Shown one piece after another: positions 42,986 to 50,569 of a stretch of DNA of 64,000 nt. The DNA is taken from assembly GCA_964518335.1 (NCBI GenBank), contig CAZFDT010000013.1:1-64000 (forward strand), given 5' to 3'. Numbering within the stretch: position 1 is the stretch's first letter; each line of letters starts with the position of its first letter. Source of the stretch: CAZFDT01 sp964518335. Lineage in GTDB: Bacteria > Planctomycetota > Phycisphaerae > Phycisphaerales > Phycisphaeraceae. Both the position numbers and the translations under genes were made by a program. Under the pieces are notes generated by a model. It made no database searches and was not told the origin of the DNA. It saw nothing but the letters and a program-made list of their open reading frames with translations.

Positions 42986-44071
42986 ATGAGCAGGACGTTT
43001 GCATCGCAGGCGGTGTGGCCGGGGCAGGCGCCCAGTGTCGAGGCCCTGCGCGGTCGGCGGCTGCTGGTGACGGGCGCGGCGGGGTACATCGGCGGGGCGC
43101 TGGCTCGACGGCTGCGCGACGAAGGTCTGGACGTGGTGGGCACGACGCTGCACGCGCACGAGGCGGCGGCCCTCATCGCCGAGGGCATCGACGCGCGCGT
43201 GCTGGACCTGGCCTCCGACGACGCGTGGGACGATCTGCTCACCGGCTTCGACGTGGTCTTCGCCGTCGCCGCGATGTTCCAGGAATACGACGCTCCGCGC
43301 AGCCTCTTCGAGCGCGTCAACCATCATGCGGCGCTGAAGCTGGCCCAGACCGCCACCCGCGCCGGCGTCCAGCGATTCGTCCACGTCTCCACCGTCGGCG
43401 TTCACGGCGCGGTGAAGCAGATCCCCGCGACCGAAGAGACGCCCTTCAACCCGATGGACCTCTACCACGAGACCAAGCTCGCCGGTGAGCTGGCTGTGAT
43501 GGACTATGCACGCACGCTCGATCCGCTGCAGATGACCCTGACGGTCAACCGTCCGTCGATGGTGTACGGCCCCGGCGACGTGCGCATGGCGGGCAAGCTC
43601 TGCCGACTCGTCGAATCGGGCCGATTCATCATGATCGGCAACGGGCAGGTGCTGGCGCACCTGGGCTACATCGACGACCAGGTCGATTCGCTGATCCTCT
43701 CGGCCACGGCGGAATCGTCGCAGGTGCATGCGCAGACGTTCAACATCGCTTCAGATCGGCCGTGCTCGCTCAACGAACTGGTGACAACGCTGGCCGATGC
43801 GCTGGGCGTGAAGCTGCGTGTGTGGCATGTGCCGGTGGCGCCGGTGTGGGCCGCGGCCTGGGCGTGCGAGCTGGCGTGCAAGCCGCTGGGCGTACGCCCG
43901 CCGCTGTTCCGCCGCCGGGTGGGCTTCTTCACGCACGACCGCGCCTTCGACTTCACCAAGGCCCAGCGCCGGTTGGGCTACCGCTCCCGTTTCCCCCTGG
44001 CGCAAGGCATGGCGCTCACCGCCGCCTGGTGGAAAAGCCAGCGCGACACACCGCGCGCCGCGGCGGCGTGA
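42986..44071 (+). CDS. NAD-dependent epimerase / 3-beta-HSD-like extended SDR
   Basis: A 361-residue protein with Rossmann motif LLVTGAAGYIGGALARRL, a catalytic Thr-x24-Tyr-x-x-x-Lys arrangement (VHVSTVG and LYHETK) and NRPSMVYGPGDVRM. The C-terminus resembles the membrane-proximal part of 3-beta-hydroxysteroid-dehydrogenase-like enzymes (WACELACKPLGVRPPLFRRRVGF). The substrate may be a sugar nucleotide or sterol/hopanoid-like lipid. GATAGT lies 6 nt before the ATG with no Shine-Dalgarno. Confidence 0.85.
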   Translation: MSRTFASQAVWPGQAPSVEALRGRRLLVTGAAGYIGGALARRLRDEGLDVVGTTLHAHEAAALIAEGIDARVLDLASDDAWDDLLTGFDVVFAVAAMFQEYDAPRSLFERVNHHAALKLAQTATRAGVQRFVHVSTVGVHGAVKQIPATEETPFNPMDLYHETKLAGELAVMDYARTLDPLQMTLTVNRPSMVYGPGDVRMAGKLCRLVESGRFIMIGNGQVLAHLGYIDDQVDSLILSATAESSQVHAQTFNIASDRPCSLNELVTTLADALGVKLRVWHVPVAPVWAAAWACELACKPLGVRPPLFRRRVGFFTHDRAFDFTKAQRRLGYRSRFPLAQGMALTAAWWKSQRDTPRAAAA

Positions 44072-44149
44072 GCAAGTGAGCCGCACGCAGACCGCAAGCG
44101 CCGTGGCCCGGGTGATCGCGCCAGGCGTGGCGAACGTAGGCAGACCCGC

Positions 44150-44569
44150 TTAAAACTTGTGACTGCCTGGCGCGTCCGTGCCCATGACGAAATCGGCCAC
44201 GTAATGCAGTAGCAGGCTTCGGCCGTCCTCTGACTTCGCCTCGCCAAAGAAGGGAAAGAGCGTCCCGTCGAACTTGCCCAGCGACCGCACCTCGGCGAAG
44301 AAATAGGGCGTCTCCCGAATCTCGGCGATCTTCAGGTCCAGGCTCACCGGTTCGCCCCGGTAGAAGCGCAGCACCGTGAAGGCCGCGTAACCGTAGTGGT
44401 CCTCTTCCTCGCAGGAAGCATAGCTGTAGGCCACGTCCGCCCCCTTCAGCGCCGCCTTGAGCCACCGCGCCGTCGCCGACACCACCTCCACCGTGCGTGA
44501 CGGCGCGTGCCGCTTGGCCTGAATCAACAACCGCAACTCATCCGCCGGCTCCGGGTTGCCGCTTTTCAT
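44150..44569 (-). CDS. Conserved-looking hypothetical protein, 139 residues
   Basis: A soluble 139-residue protein starting MKSGNPEPADELRLL, with a mixed alpha/beta composition and a central motif ARWLKAALKGADVAYSYAS. GGGAG lies about 10 nt before the ATG at 44567-44569; longer frames upstream are ignored. No family is recognised, and its 3' end faces the epimerase gene. Confidence 0.6.
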   Translation of the reverse strand: MKSGNPEPADELRLLIQAKRHAPSRTVEVVSATARWLKAALKGADVAYSYASCEEEDHYGYAAFTVLRFYRGEPVSLDLKIAEIRETPYFFAEVRSLGKFDGTLFPFFGEAKSEDGRSLLLHYVADFVMGTDAPGSHKF

Positions 44570-44725
44570 TGTCTTACGCTCCCTACCTCCCACCCATGCC
44601 GACAGCATATCACGGCGCACCCCCGCAAGTGATCACGACTGACGACACACGCGCAACGCAACATGGGCGATGGCCTTGCCGGCAACCGCCTTTTGCAGAT
44701 GACACGGGGGGTCATGCCCGGCGGG

Positions 44726-44974
44726 TCAGCGACGCTTGGACTTGAAGACGCGCCGCAGACGCTTGACGGTGCTGACCGACACGCCGAACTTGGCGGCGAT
44801 CTGCTCGGTCGTGCCCTTGGCGGCGACGATCTTCTTCTGCTGCGCCGCCGTGGTGCGGACCTGGGCGGGGGCGTCGATCTTCGTGCCACGCGTGCGGCGG
44901 GCGCGGATCGTCGATTCCTTGACGCCCAGTTTCTTGGCCAGACGCGCGACGTTGATGTCCTTCTTACGTGCCAT
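44726..44974 (-). CDS. Small basic protein with two helix-turn-helix motifs
   Basis: An 82-residue, strongly basic protein. Two HTH-like segments are visible: INVARLAKKLGVKESTIRARR (residues 7-27) and TEQIAAKFGVSVSTVKRLRR (about 57-76), joined by an alanine/glutamine linker. AGGAG lies 8 nt before the ATG at 44974. Tandem HTHs in so small a protein suggest a DNA-binding regulator or nucleoid protein. A perfect 8-bp inverted repeat and CCATA repeats lie in the divergent region next to it. Confidence 0.78.
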   Translation of the reverse strand: MARKKDINVARLAKKLGVKESTIRARRTRGTKIDAPAQVRTTAAQQKKIVAAKGTTEQIAAKFGVSVSTVKRLRRVFKSKRR

Positions 44975-45032
44975 GGCTTGCTCCTGTTCCCCGGCCCGCC
45001 GAAACGGACTTACCCATACCATACCATATCGC

Positions 45033-45060
45033 CACGCCTGCGCCCACTGCAACAGGCGTG
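45033..45060. promoter_or_regulatory. Inverted repeat in a divergent intergenic region
   Basis: CACGCCTG (45033-45040) and CAGGCGTG (45053-45060) are perfect inverted arms separated by 12 bp, centres 20 bp apart. Three CCATA units (within 45014-45027) lie beside them. The site lies between the tandem-HTH gene and the membrane-protein gene and is a candidate operator for the former. Confidence 0.5.
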
Positions 45061-45079
45061 ATATCATGGCGCAGTTGCC

Positions 45080-45883
45080 ATGGACGAAGTGATCGTGTCA
45101 GCCGCGGCCGGGGCAGCGCCCCCGGCGCCCCCGGCCACACCGACTCCACTGCTACCGCGGTTGTCGCCCTGGCGGCAGGGCCTGGCGGCGGCGCGGGCCA
45201 ACGCCATTCCCGCCGTCGCGCTCACCGCCGCAGGCGTCGCTCTGCTGGCAGGCTACTACTTTCACGCGCCCACGCACCGGGCGATGGAACGCGTCGCCGA
45301 CGTCAAGCGGCAGTGGGGCCTGCTGTTCTCGCTGGTGTCCACGGCCATATTCGCCGGTCTATTGCCGGTGCTGCTGCAGCAGATCGTGCCCAACCTGCCC
45401 CACCGCGCCGCCCTGCGCCACCTGCCGTTCTTCCTCTTGCTGTGGGGTTATCGCGGTGTCGAGACCGACCTCTTCTACCGCTTGCAGGCCCACCTCTTCG
45501 GCGACGTGGCCGAGGCACGCGTCGTCATCATCAAGCTCGTGCTGGACCTGGGCTTCTACACCCCCGTGTGGTGCACGCCCATGGTCGTGGTGGCCTACCT
45601 GTGGAAAGACTGTGGGTTCAGCCTCGCCGAGGCGCGGCGGCGGCTGGGTCGGCGGTGGTACGTCGCCCGCGTCGTGCCCGTGCTCATCGCCAACAATGCC
45701 ATCTGGCTCCCCGGCGTGGCGATCCTCTACAGCCTGCCACTGGCGCTGCAGATGCCCTTTCAGAACCTGGTGCAGTGCCTCAACACGCTCATCATCACGC
45801 TCGTGATGGCCGCCCACAGCCAGGCCGACGACGACCGTTTCGCCGACGAACGCCGCGCAACGGACGAACCTACTTCTTCTTAA
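45080..45883 (+). CDS. Multi-pass membrane protein, possibly Mpv17-like
   Basis: A 267-residue protein with a proline/alanine-rich N-terminus and four or five transmembrane segments. The pattern FYRLQAHLFGD...KLVLDLGFYTPVW and the later NNAIWLPGVAILYSLPLALQMPF distantly resemble Mpv17/PMP22 proteins (Q...D...PV and W...Q..N). The assignment is tentative. TATCAT ends 12 nt before the ATG. Its 3' end overlaps the convergent DUF2179-type gene by 14 nt. Confidence 0.6.
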   Translation: MDEVIVSAAAGAAPPAPPATPTPLLPRLSPWRQGLAAARANAIPAVALTAAGVALLAGYYFHAPTHRAMERVADVKRQWGLLFSLVSTAIFAGLLPVLLQQIVPNLPHRAALRHLPFFLLLWGYRGVETDLFYRLQAHLFGDVAEARVVIIKLVLDLGFYTPVWCTPMVVVAYLWKDCGFSLAEARRRLGRRWYVARVVPVLIANNAIWLPGVAILYSLPLALQMPFQNLVQCLNTLIITLVMAAHSQADDDRFADERRATDEPTSS

Positions 45884-46436
45884 ACATCGTCCGCCAGCCG
45901 GTGAACGGCACCGACGTGTCGCTGCGCACCAGTGGGTTGTACCGCACGTCCTGCACGGCGATGAATACCTTCGGATCGGTCTTGCGGGCCAGGTCGATCA
46001 CCGCCTGCGTCCGCCGCCGCGGCACGACGGTCATTGCCAGGGCCACGTCGCCTTCGTGCCCGAACGCGGCGATCTCCGTCACGCCGAACTCCGCCAGCCG
46101 CAGCGCAAACGCCACCGAGTGCGTCCGCCCCTGCGAGATCAGCAGAATGAGCTGCTTGCCCAGCGCCAGCTTCTGCTCCAGCGCCACGCCACAGAAGTTG
46201 CCCAGTGAAAAACCTACGCCGTACGCGACCACCTTCACCAACGTCGGTTGCGCCAGCACGCCCGACACGGCGACGATCCACACAATCACCTCGCAGAAGC
46301 CCAGCACCGCCGCGACCAGGCGGTAGCCGCGCACCACGCAGATCGTGCGCATCGTGCCCATCGACACGTCGATGATACGCGCCGCGACGATGAACGCCGC
46401 CAACAGAAACTCATGTTGTTCGAGCCAGGCCATCAT
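45870..46436 (-). CDS. UPF0316/DUF2179-type membrane protein
   Basis: A 188-residue protein with three N-terminal transmembrane helices (FIVAARIIDVSMGTMRTICVVRG is the family signature) and a C-terminal cytosolic domain with RRRTQAVIDLARKTDPKVF matching the DUF2179 module. The function is unknown. The gene is convergent with and slightly overlaps its neighbour. Confidence 0.85.
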   Translation of the reverse strand: MMAWLEQHEFLLAAFIVAARIIDVSMGTMRTICVVRGYRLVAAVLGFCEVIVWIVAVSGVLAQPTLVKVVAYGVGFSLGNFCGVALEQKLALGKQLILLISQGRTHSVAFALRLAEFGVTEIAAFGHEGDVALAMTVVPRRRTQAVIDLARKTDPKVFIAVQDVRYNPLVRSDTSVPFTGWRTMFKKK

Positions 46437-46481
46437 GCCCGCATGGTAGCGACGGCGGCCGCAAGGTCGAGACGGCGCCGA

Positions 46482-47180
46482 TCAATGGCGGTTCCACAGC
46501 ACGTAGGGGTCGATGGTGTTGGGCGCCAGGGCCTGACCGTCCTCGACGCTGTCGGTGCGCTCGAGGGAGTCGATGTCGAGGGTCTTGACGTGCCCGTCGA
46601 GCATGGCGACGGTGGCCAGGCGATTGTCGTGGCGATAGCGAGGCAGACCCATGCTGTAGCCGGGAATGCCTGCGGTGGGCATGATGAGGCTGTGGCCGTG
46701 CACCGTGGCGCCGGAGCGGCTTTCGATCCAGGCGGCGGTGTCACTGGGCTTGCGGATCGAGCTGATGCGTGCGAAGCGCAGGCCGAAGGTGTTGTAGCCG
46801 TAAGACGCCGACCAGTCGCCGGGCTGGCCGTCCCACGTGTCGTAGCTCGACTCGCTGTCGGGGCACGCCCACACGCCGGCGTTGCCGTTCATGTAGGGTC
46901 CGACAAGGCTGGGAACCCAATACGTCGGATACCCGCCGGGCAACCCCGGCAGCACGCGACGATGGTCCGTCGCATAAGCATGCGTGGCAATCATGATCTG
47001 CCTCGCGTTGCTCAGGCACACTGCCTGGATGCCCGCGTCGTAGGCCTTATTGATCGCCGGGACCAGGATCGCCACGAGCACGGCGATGATGCTGATGACC
47101 ACCAGCAGTTCGAGAATGGTGAATCCCATCGGCGACGGGCGGCGGCGGCGCGGGCGTGATCGGCGGGCGGGTGCGGACAT
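46482..47180 (-). CDS. Prepilin-like protein with H-X10-DG variant
   Basis: A 232-residue pseudopilin-like protein. A basic head (RRSRPRRRRPSP) precedes MGFTILELLVVISIIAVLVAI. Near the C-terminus RHDNRLATVAMLDGHV has ten residues between His and DG, not the usual nine. AAGGAG lies before the ATG at 47180. Unlike the copy at 23583 it is not followed by a glycoside hydrolase. Confidence 0.88.
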   Translation of the reverse strand: MSAPARRSRPRRRRPSPMGFTILELLVVISIIAVLVAILVPAINKAYDAGIQAVCLSNARQIMIATHAYATDHRRVLPGLPGGYPTYWVPSLVGPYMNGNAGVWACPDSESSYDTWDGQPGDWSASYGYNTFGLRFARISSIRKPSDTAAWIESRSGATVHGHSLIMPTAGIPGYSMGLPRYRHDNRLATVAMLDGHVKTLDIDSLERTDSVEDGQALAPNTIDPYVLWNRH

Positions 47181-47260
47181 GACGTGCTCCTTGGTAGGGG
47201 TCTGTCCCACACGCGGAAGCGCACGTGCCAACCCCTCACCGCACACGCTAAGATGCGACC

Positions 47261-47716
47261 ATGCGTACAGCACGGTCAGGATGGGCAGCGATAGTGGCGG
47301 CGGCGGTGGCGCTGCCGGGGTTGATGAGCGGCTGCACGGGCATCGAGCCGGCGCTGATCGGCGCGGCCATCACCGGCGCGGGGGCGGGCATCGGGGCAAC
47401 GCGCCTGGGAAAAATCAACGTCGCCTTCCACGCCGACGGCGCCCAGGTCGTCGCGGCCGCCACACATACCGCCGATGAGCTTGGCCTGACCTTAGTCGAA
47501 CTCGATCATCGCGGCCACGACCGCTGGATCGTCGAGCTGCGCGACGCCCGCAAGAACACCATCATCGTCGCCATCGACCAGCGCGGGCGATTCGTGACCC
47601 ACACCCAGGTCAACGTCGGCTGGTTCGGCTCCGGCGCCGTGGGTCAGCTCGTGGCCAAACGCATCGGGTTCCACCTCTTCGGCGAAGAAGATGCCGACCG
47701 CACCGGTGGAGGATAA
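47261..47716 (+). CDS. Small lipoprotein, DUF3568-like
   Basis: A 151-residue lipoprotein with signal ending LMSGC and a glycine/alanine stretch (IGAAITGAGAGIGA), then a compact alpha/beta domain (KINVAFHADGAQVVAAATHTA). This layout resembles DUF3568 lipoproteins. TAAGAT (47249-47254) lies 6 nt before the ATG without a Shine-Dalgarno, indicating a leaderless transcript. Its 3' end faces the polyol-dehydrogenase gene. Confidence 0.75.
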   Translation: MRTARSGWAAIVAAAVALPGLMSGCTGIEPALIGAAITGAGAGIGATRLGKINVAFHADGAQVVAAATHTADELGLTLVELDHRGHDRWIVELRDARKNTIIVAIDQRGRFVTHTQVNVGWFGSGAVGQLVAKRIGFHLFGEEDADRTGGG

Positions 47717-47732
47717 CTGCGGACGGCCCGGG

Positions 47733-48923
47733 CTATCTCGCCATCGCTTCCCACGTCAGCTCGATAAGTCGCGGCGCCTCACCCCCCGCCGAACCGCCCC
47801 AGATGTCCCGCAGCACCCGCTCGACTTCGACACGATTCGTCGGCGTCCCCAGCAGCCGCACCGCCGCCGCTGCACCGCGCGCCATCCGCCGCGGCGTCAC
47901 GTCTTGCGACAGCGCCAGCCGCATCGTGCCGTACAGCCGATCATCCCATCCCAGCTTCCGTTGCGGATCGCGGATCACTCGCGCCACCAGGTCGTGCAGG
48001 TGCGGATTGGTCATGCGATCCAGCAGGTCCTGCGCGTAAGCGGCAAAACCCTCGGCGGTGAACAGGGCGTCGCCCAGCGCGGCGTGCTTGCGGCACAGCG
48101 CCGCGCCCGACTCCTCCATAAATGCCGCCCGCGCCGTGGACATGATGTCGTCGTGCCCCACTGCCTGGTCCATCGTGACCAGGCCGCACTCGTTCGCCAG
48201 ATAGCCGATCAGCGCGTGGATCGCGTTGTGGCCGTACAACTTGGCTTCCTCAAACGGCAGCAAGTCTCGTTTCTCGACAAAGCACGGAATCCCGCAACTT
48301 GCTCCTGACAACGTAATCTTCGAGATAAGAATGCGGTTGAAGGCCTCGACCAGCACCGCGCGCTCGGCGGCGGGCGTCAGCGTCGCCAGCGCCAGATGGT
48401 CGATGGTCGCCCGGTCGGTAATCACGCCGCTCATCTTGCCGATCACCGTGTTGAGGCATTGCACGTTCGCCGGCGCGCGGCCAAGTGCTCTGGTGAGTTC
48501 GGCGGCCAGGGCCTCGGCGGCATGATTGTGGTTCTCGGCAGTGTGGATGAGCAGCGGCCGTGACCCATCTCGTCGCGCGATGCCCGCCGCCAGCGTCTGA
48601 CTCACCCCCCGCCCGTAAAAAGCAATATTCGGCAGCGCCGTGGCCACCTCGTCAGCCGATGCAATCGCCTCGATCAGCGCCGCCTGGTCCGACGACACCT
48701 GCGGATTGAGCAACTCCACTCCTTCGACGGTGACCGCCTCCACGCCATCGGCATGCGCAATGTTAACCGCGTATCGGCCCTTGTTTTCTCGCACCGCACT
48801 GCACAGCGCCGACTCCACCTCCGCCACCACGAAACGCTCGAAGTTGCCCGAACGATAAGCTTCCAGCAGAAACAGCGCACTCTGGATCGGCCCAAACCCG
48901 AATCCGACGAAGGTTCTCTTCAT
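47733..48923 (-). CDS. Mannitol-1-phosphate/tagaturonate dehydrogenase family protein
   Basis: A 396-residue NAD(P)-dependent polyol dehydrogenase. The N-terminal nucleotide-binding segment is MKRTFVGFGFGPIQSALFLLEA (G-x-G-x-x-Q). The catalytic-helix motif KLYGHNAIHALIGYLA matches the K-x-x-x-x-N-x-x-H signature of mannitol dehydrogenases. It probably oxidises a polyol or polyol phosphate to a ketose. It is the last gene of a six-gene minus-strand operon, and its ATG overlaps the stop of the alcohol dehydrogenase gene (ATGA). Confidence 0.82.
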   Translation of the reverse strand: MKRTFVGFGFGPIQSALFLLEAYRSGNFERFVVAEVESALCSAVRENKGRYAVNIAHADGVEAVTVEGVELLNPQVSSDQAALIEAIASADEVATALPNIAFYGRGVSQTLAAGIARRDGSRPLLIHTAENHNHAAEALAAELTRALGRAPANVQCLNTVIGKMSGVITDRATIDHLALATLTPAAERAVLVEAFNRILISKITLSGASCGIPCFVEKRDLLPFEEAKLYGHNAIHALIGYLANECGLVTMDQAVGHDDIMSTARAAFMEESGAALCRKHAALGDALFTAEGFAAYAQDLLDRMTNPHLHDLVARVIRDPQRKLGWDDRLYGTMRLALSQDVTPRRMARGAAAAVRLLGTPTNRVEVERVLRDIWGGSAGGEAPRLIELTWEAMAR

Positions 48924-50554
48924 CCCGCTGCCACCCGCAGCAGTTCCTGCTCCGCCGCCTTGCACCATTTGCCGTCGTCCAGCTTCGCCGCCACCGTCGG
49001 ATAGCGCTTGCCCAACTTCACCAGCGGAATCAGCGGCATGTCGTGCAGCATGGGATACACGATGATTTTGCCCGCCAGCGTGCGGTTCTCCACGGCCGCG
49101 ATGCCGTCGGTCGCACCCTTCATGCCGCTGATCGCATCCACGCTGGCATTGGTATTGAGCTGGCCTGCTTCCACTTTGCGCAGCACGATTCGCATGTCCT
49201 CAATGGTCGAGCCGCTCGTGCCGAACATGTACAATTTCTTGACAATGTAGGCGTCCAGATCGATGTCGTGCTTCGTCGGCGCGGGAATGCCGGCAAATAT
49301 ATTGATGATCGCCCCAGGCGCTGCATCCTTGATCGACTGCGCCACGACCGCAGCCACCGGCGCCATGATCGCGTGGTATGTGAAAGTCTGCGTCAAAGGC
49401 GTCGTCTTCGTGTTCACGAACTTCAGAGATACACCATTGGCCCTGGCCATCGGCTCGGCCTTGAGTCGGATCGACTCCAGTCGAGGATCGTCAAAGTCGG
49501 TTCCGACCACACTGACGCCCTGCTTTCCCGTACAAACATCGCGGATCACGTGCATCTGACCCATCGGCCCGCCGGCACCAATCACCAGCACGCTGTCGCC
49601 ATCTCGCACCTCGCCCGTCGCCGGTATGTGGCGGTACGACTCGCTGGCGTCCCCGCCCGTCGTCCCGATCCACCGCGTCAGGCCATAGTGAACCCGGCCG
49701 ACGCCCACATGCACTGGCGAACCGATCCGCCCACCTCCAAGCACCACGTTCATCAGCCCACCCGTCGCCAGCTTATCGTTGAGAATGTCAAGTACAGACT
49801 TATCCGCGCCGAAATACACAATGTCGTCAAATGCTTCATCAGGCTGTGCCGAGACCTGCGCCGGGGCGATCGTCGTCACCTGGCCCGGCGCGCCCAGTGG
49901 CGAGTAGCCCCTCGACACGCTACTCGTGTCCGCACCCGCAGCGGCACAGACCAGCAGGCGTCCACCTGCCTTGATCGTCTGACGCTCGCGCGTCACATAA
50001 GAGTCCTCGACGCAGGCCCATGGTTCCACCAGCGCGATCGCCGATGCGCCGCGATCCTCGTCCACCGGCATGAGCATGCGCGTGCCCGTCGAATCCACCA
50101 CCACACGCTCATCGACAAGCGTGTACTCCTGCAGACCGCCCTCGAAGTTGTATCCGAATGCCGCGTTGCTTCCGGCCGTCTTCACCTCACGCCAATCGGC
50201 CTGCACCAGCACGCGCTCCCCAATCTTGTGATGCTTCACCGCGCCGCCCACCGCGATGATTCGGGCCACCACCTCGTGCCCGGGCACCGTGGGCTTGAAG
50301 CCCGGCACATAACTCTGCATCTGCGCCAGCGCCTCGCGCTCGACCCCGGTTGTCACCTCGCTCTTACGGGCGTGCTCGTTGAACTGTTTCAGCAATTTCA
50401 AATCGGAAAAGCACAATCCCACCGCCTCGACCTTGAGAAGAATCTCGTGCGGGCCGGGCGTCAGTACCGGCTTGGCGGGGTTGAGCGTCAGCGTGCCCGG
50501 GCCGGTGAGCTGCACTGCATGCTGCGTCATGGGAAGTACCGTTGCAGTTGCCAT
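48920..50554 (-). CDS. Zinc-dependent alcohol dehydrogenase-like protein (MDR superfamily)
   Basis: A 544-residue medium-chain dehydrogenase, about 130-200 residues longer than usual. CFSDLKLLKQF and TVPGHEVVARI carry the expected zinc-site Cys and His-Glu; VLVIGAGGPMGQMHVI is the NAD-binding Rossmann motif. The extra length lies mainly in residues about 180-290 and resembles the sorbose-1-phosphate-reductase type. The start at 50554 has AAAGG 9 nt upstream; an ATG three codons earlier sits too close to it. It probably oxidises a sugar or polyol phosphate. Confidence 0.82.
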   Translation of the reverse strand: MATATVLPMTQHAVQLTGPGTLTLNPAKPVLTPGPHEILLKVEAVGLCFSDLKLLKQFNEHARKSEVTTGVEREALAQMQSYVPGFKPTVPGHEVVARIIAVGGAVKHHKIGERVLVQADWREVKTAGSNAAFGYNFEGGLQEYTLVDERVVVDSTGTRMLMPVDEDRGASAIALVEPWACVEDSYVTRERQTIKAGGRLLVCAAAGADTSSVSRGYSPLGAPGQVTTIAPAQVSAQPDEAFDDIVYFGADKSVLDILNDKLATGGLMNVVLGGGRIGSPVHVGVGRVHYGLTRWIGTTGGDASESYRHIPATGEVRDGDSVLVIGAGGPMGQMHVIRDVCTGKQGVSVVGTDFDDPRLESIRLKAEPMARANGVSLKFVNTKTTPLTQTFTYHAIMAPVAAVVAQSIKDAAPGAIINIFAGIPAPTKHDIDLDAYIVKKLYMFGTSGSTIEDMRIVLRKVEAGQLNTNASVDAISGMKGATDGIAAVENRTLAGKIIVYPMLHDMPLIPLVKLGKRYPTVAAKLDDGKWCKAAEQELLRVAAG

Positions 50555-50569
50555 TGTCGTCATCCTTTG

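Noticed and set aside
39521..44071. 1516-codon plus-strand open frame
   Set aside because: Only its last 361 codons, the epimerase, make sense; the rest crosses the LEPR-XLL, BNR and ThiS genes antisense.
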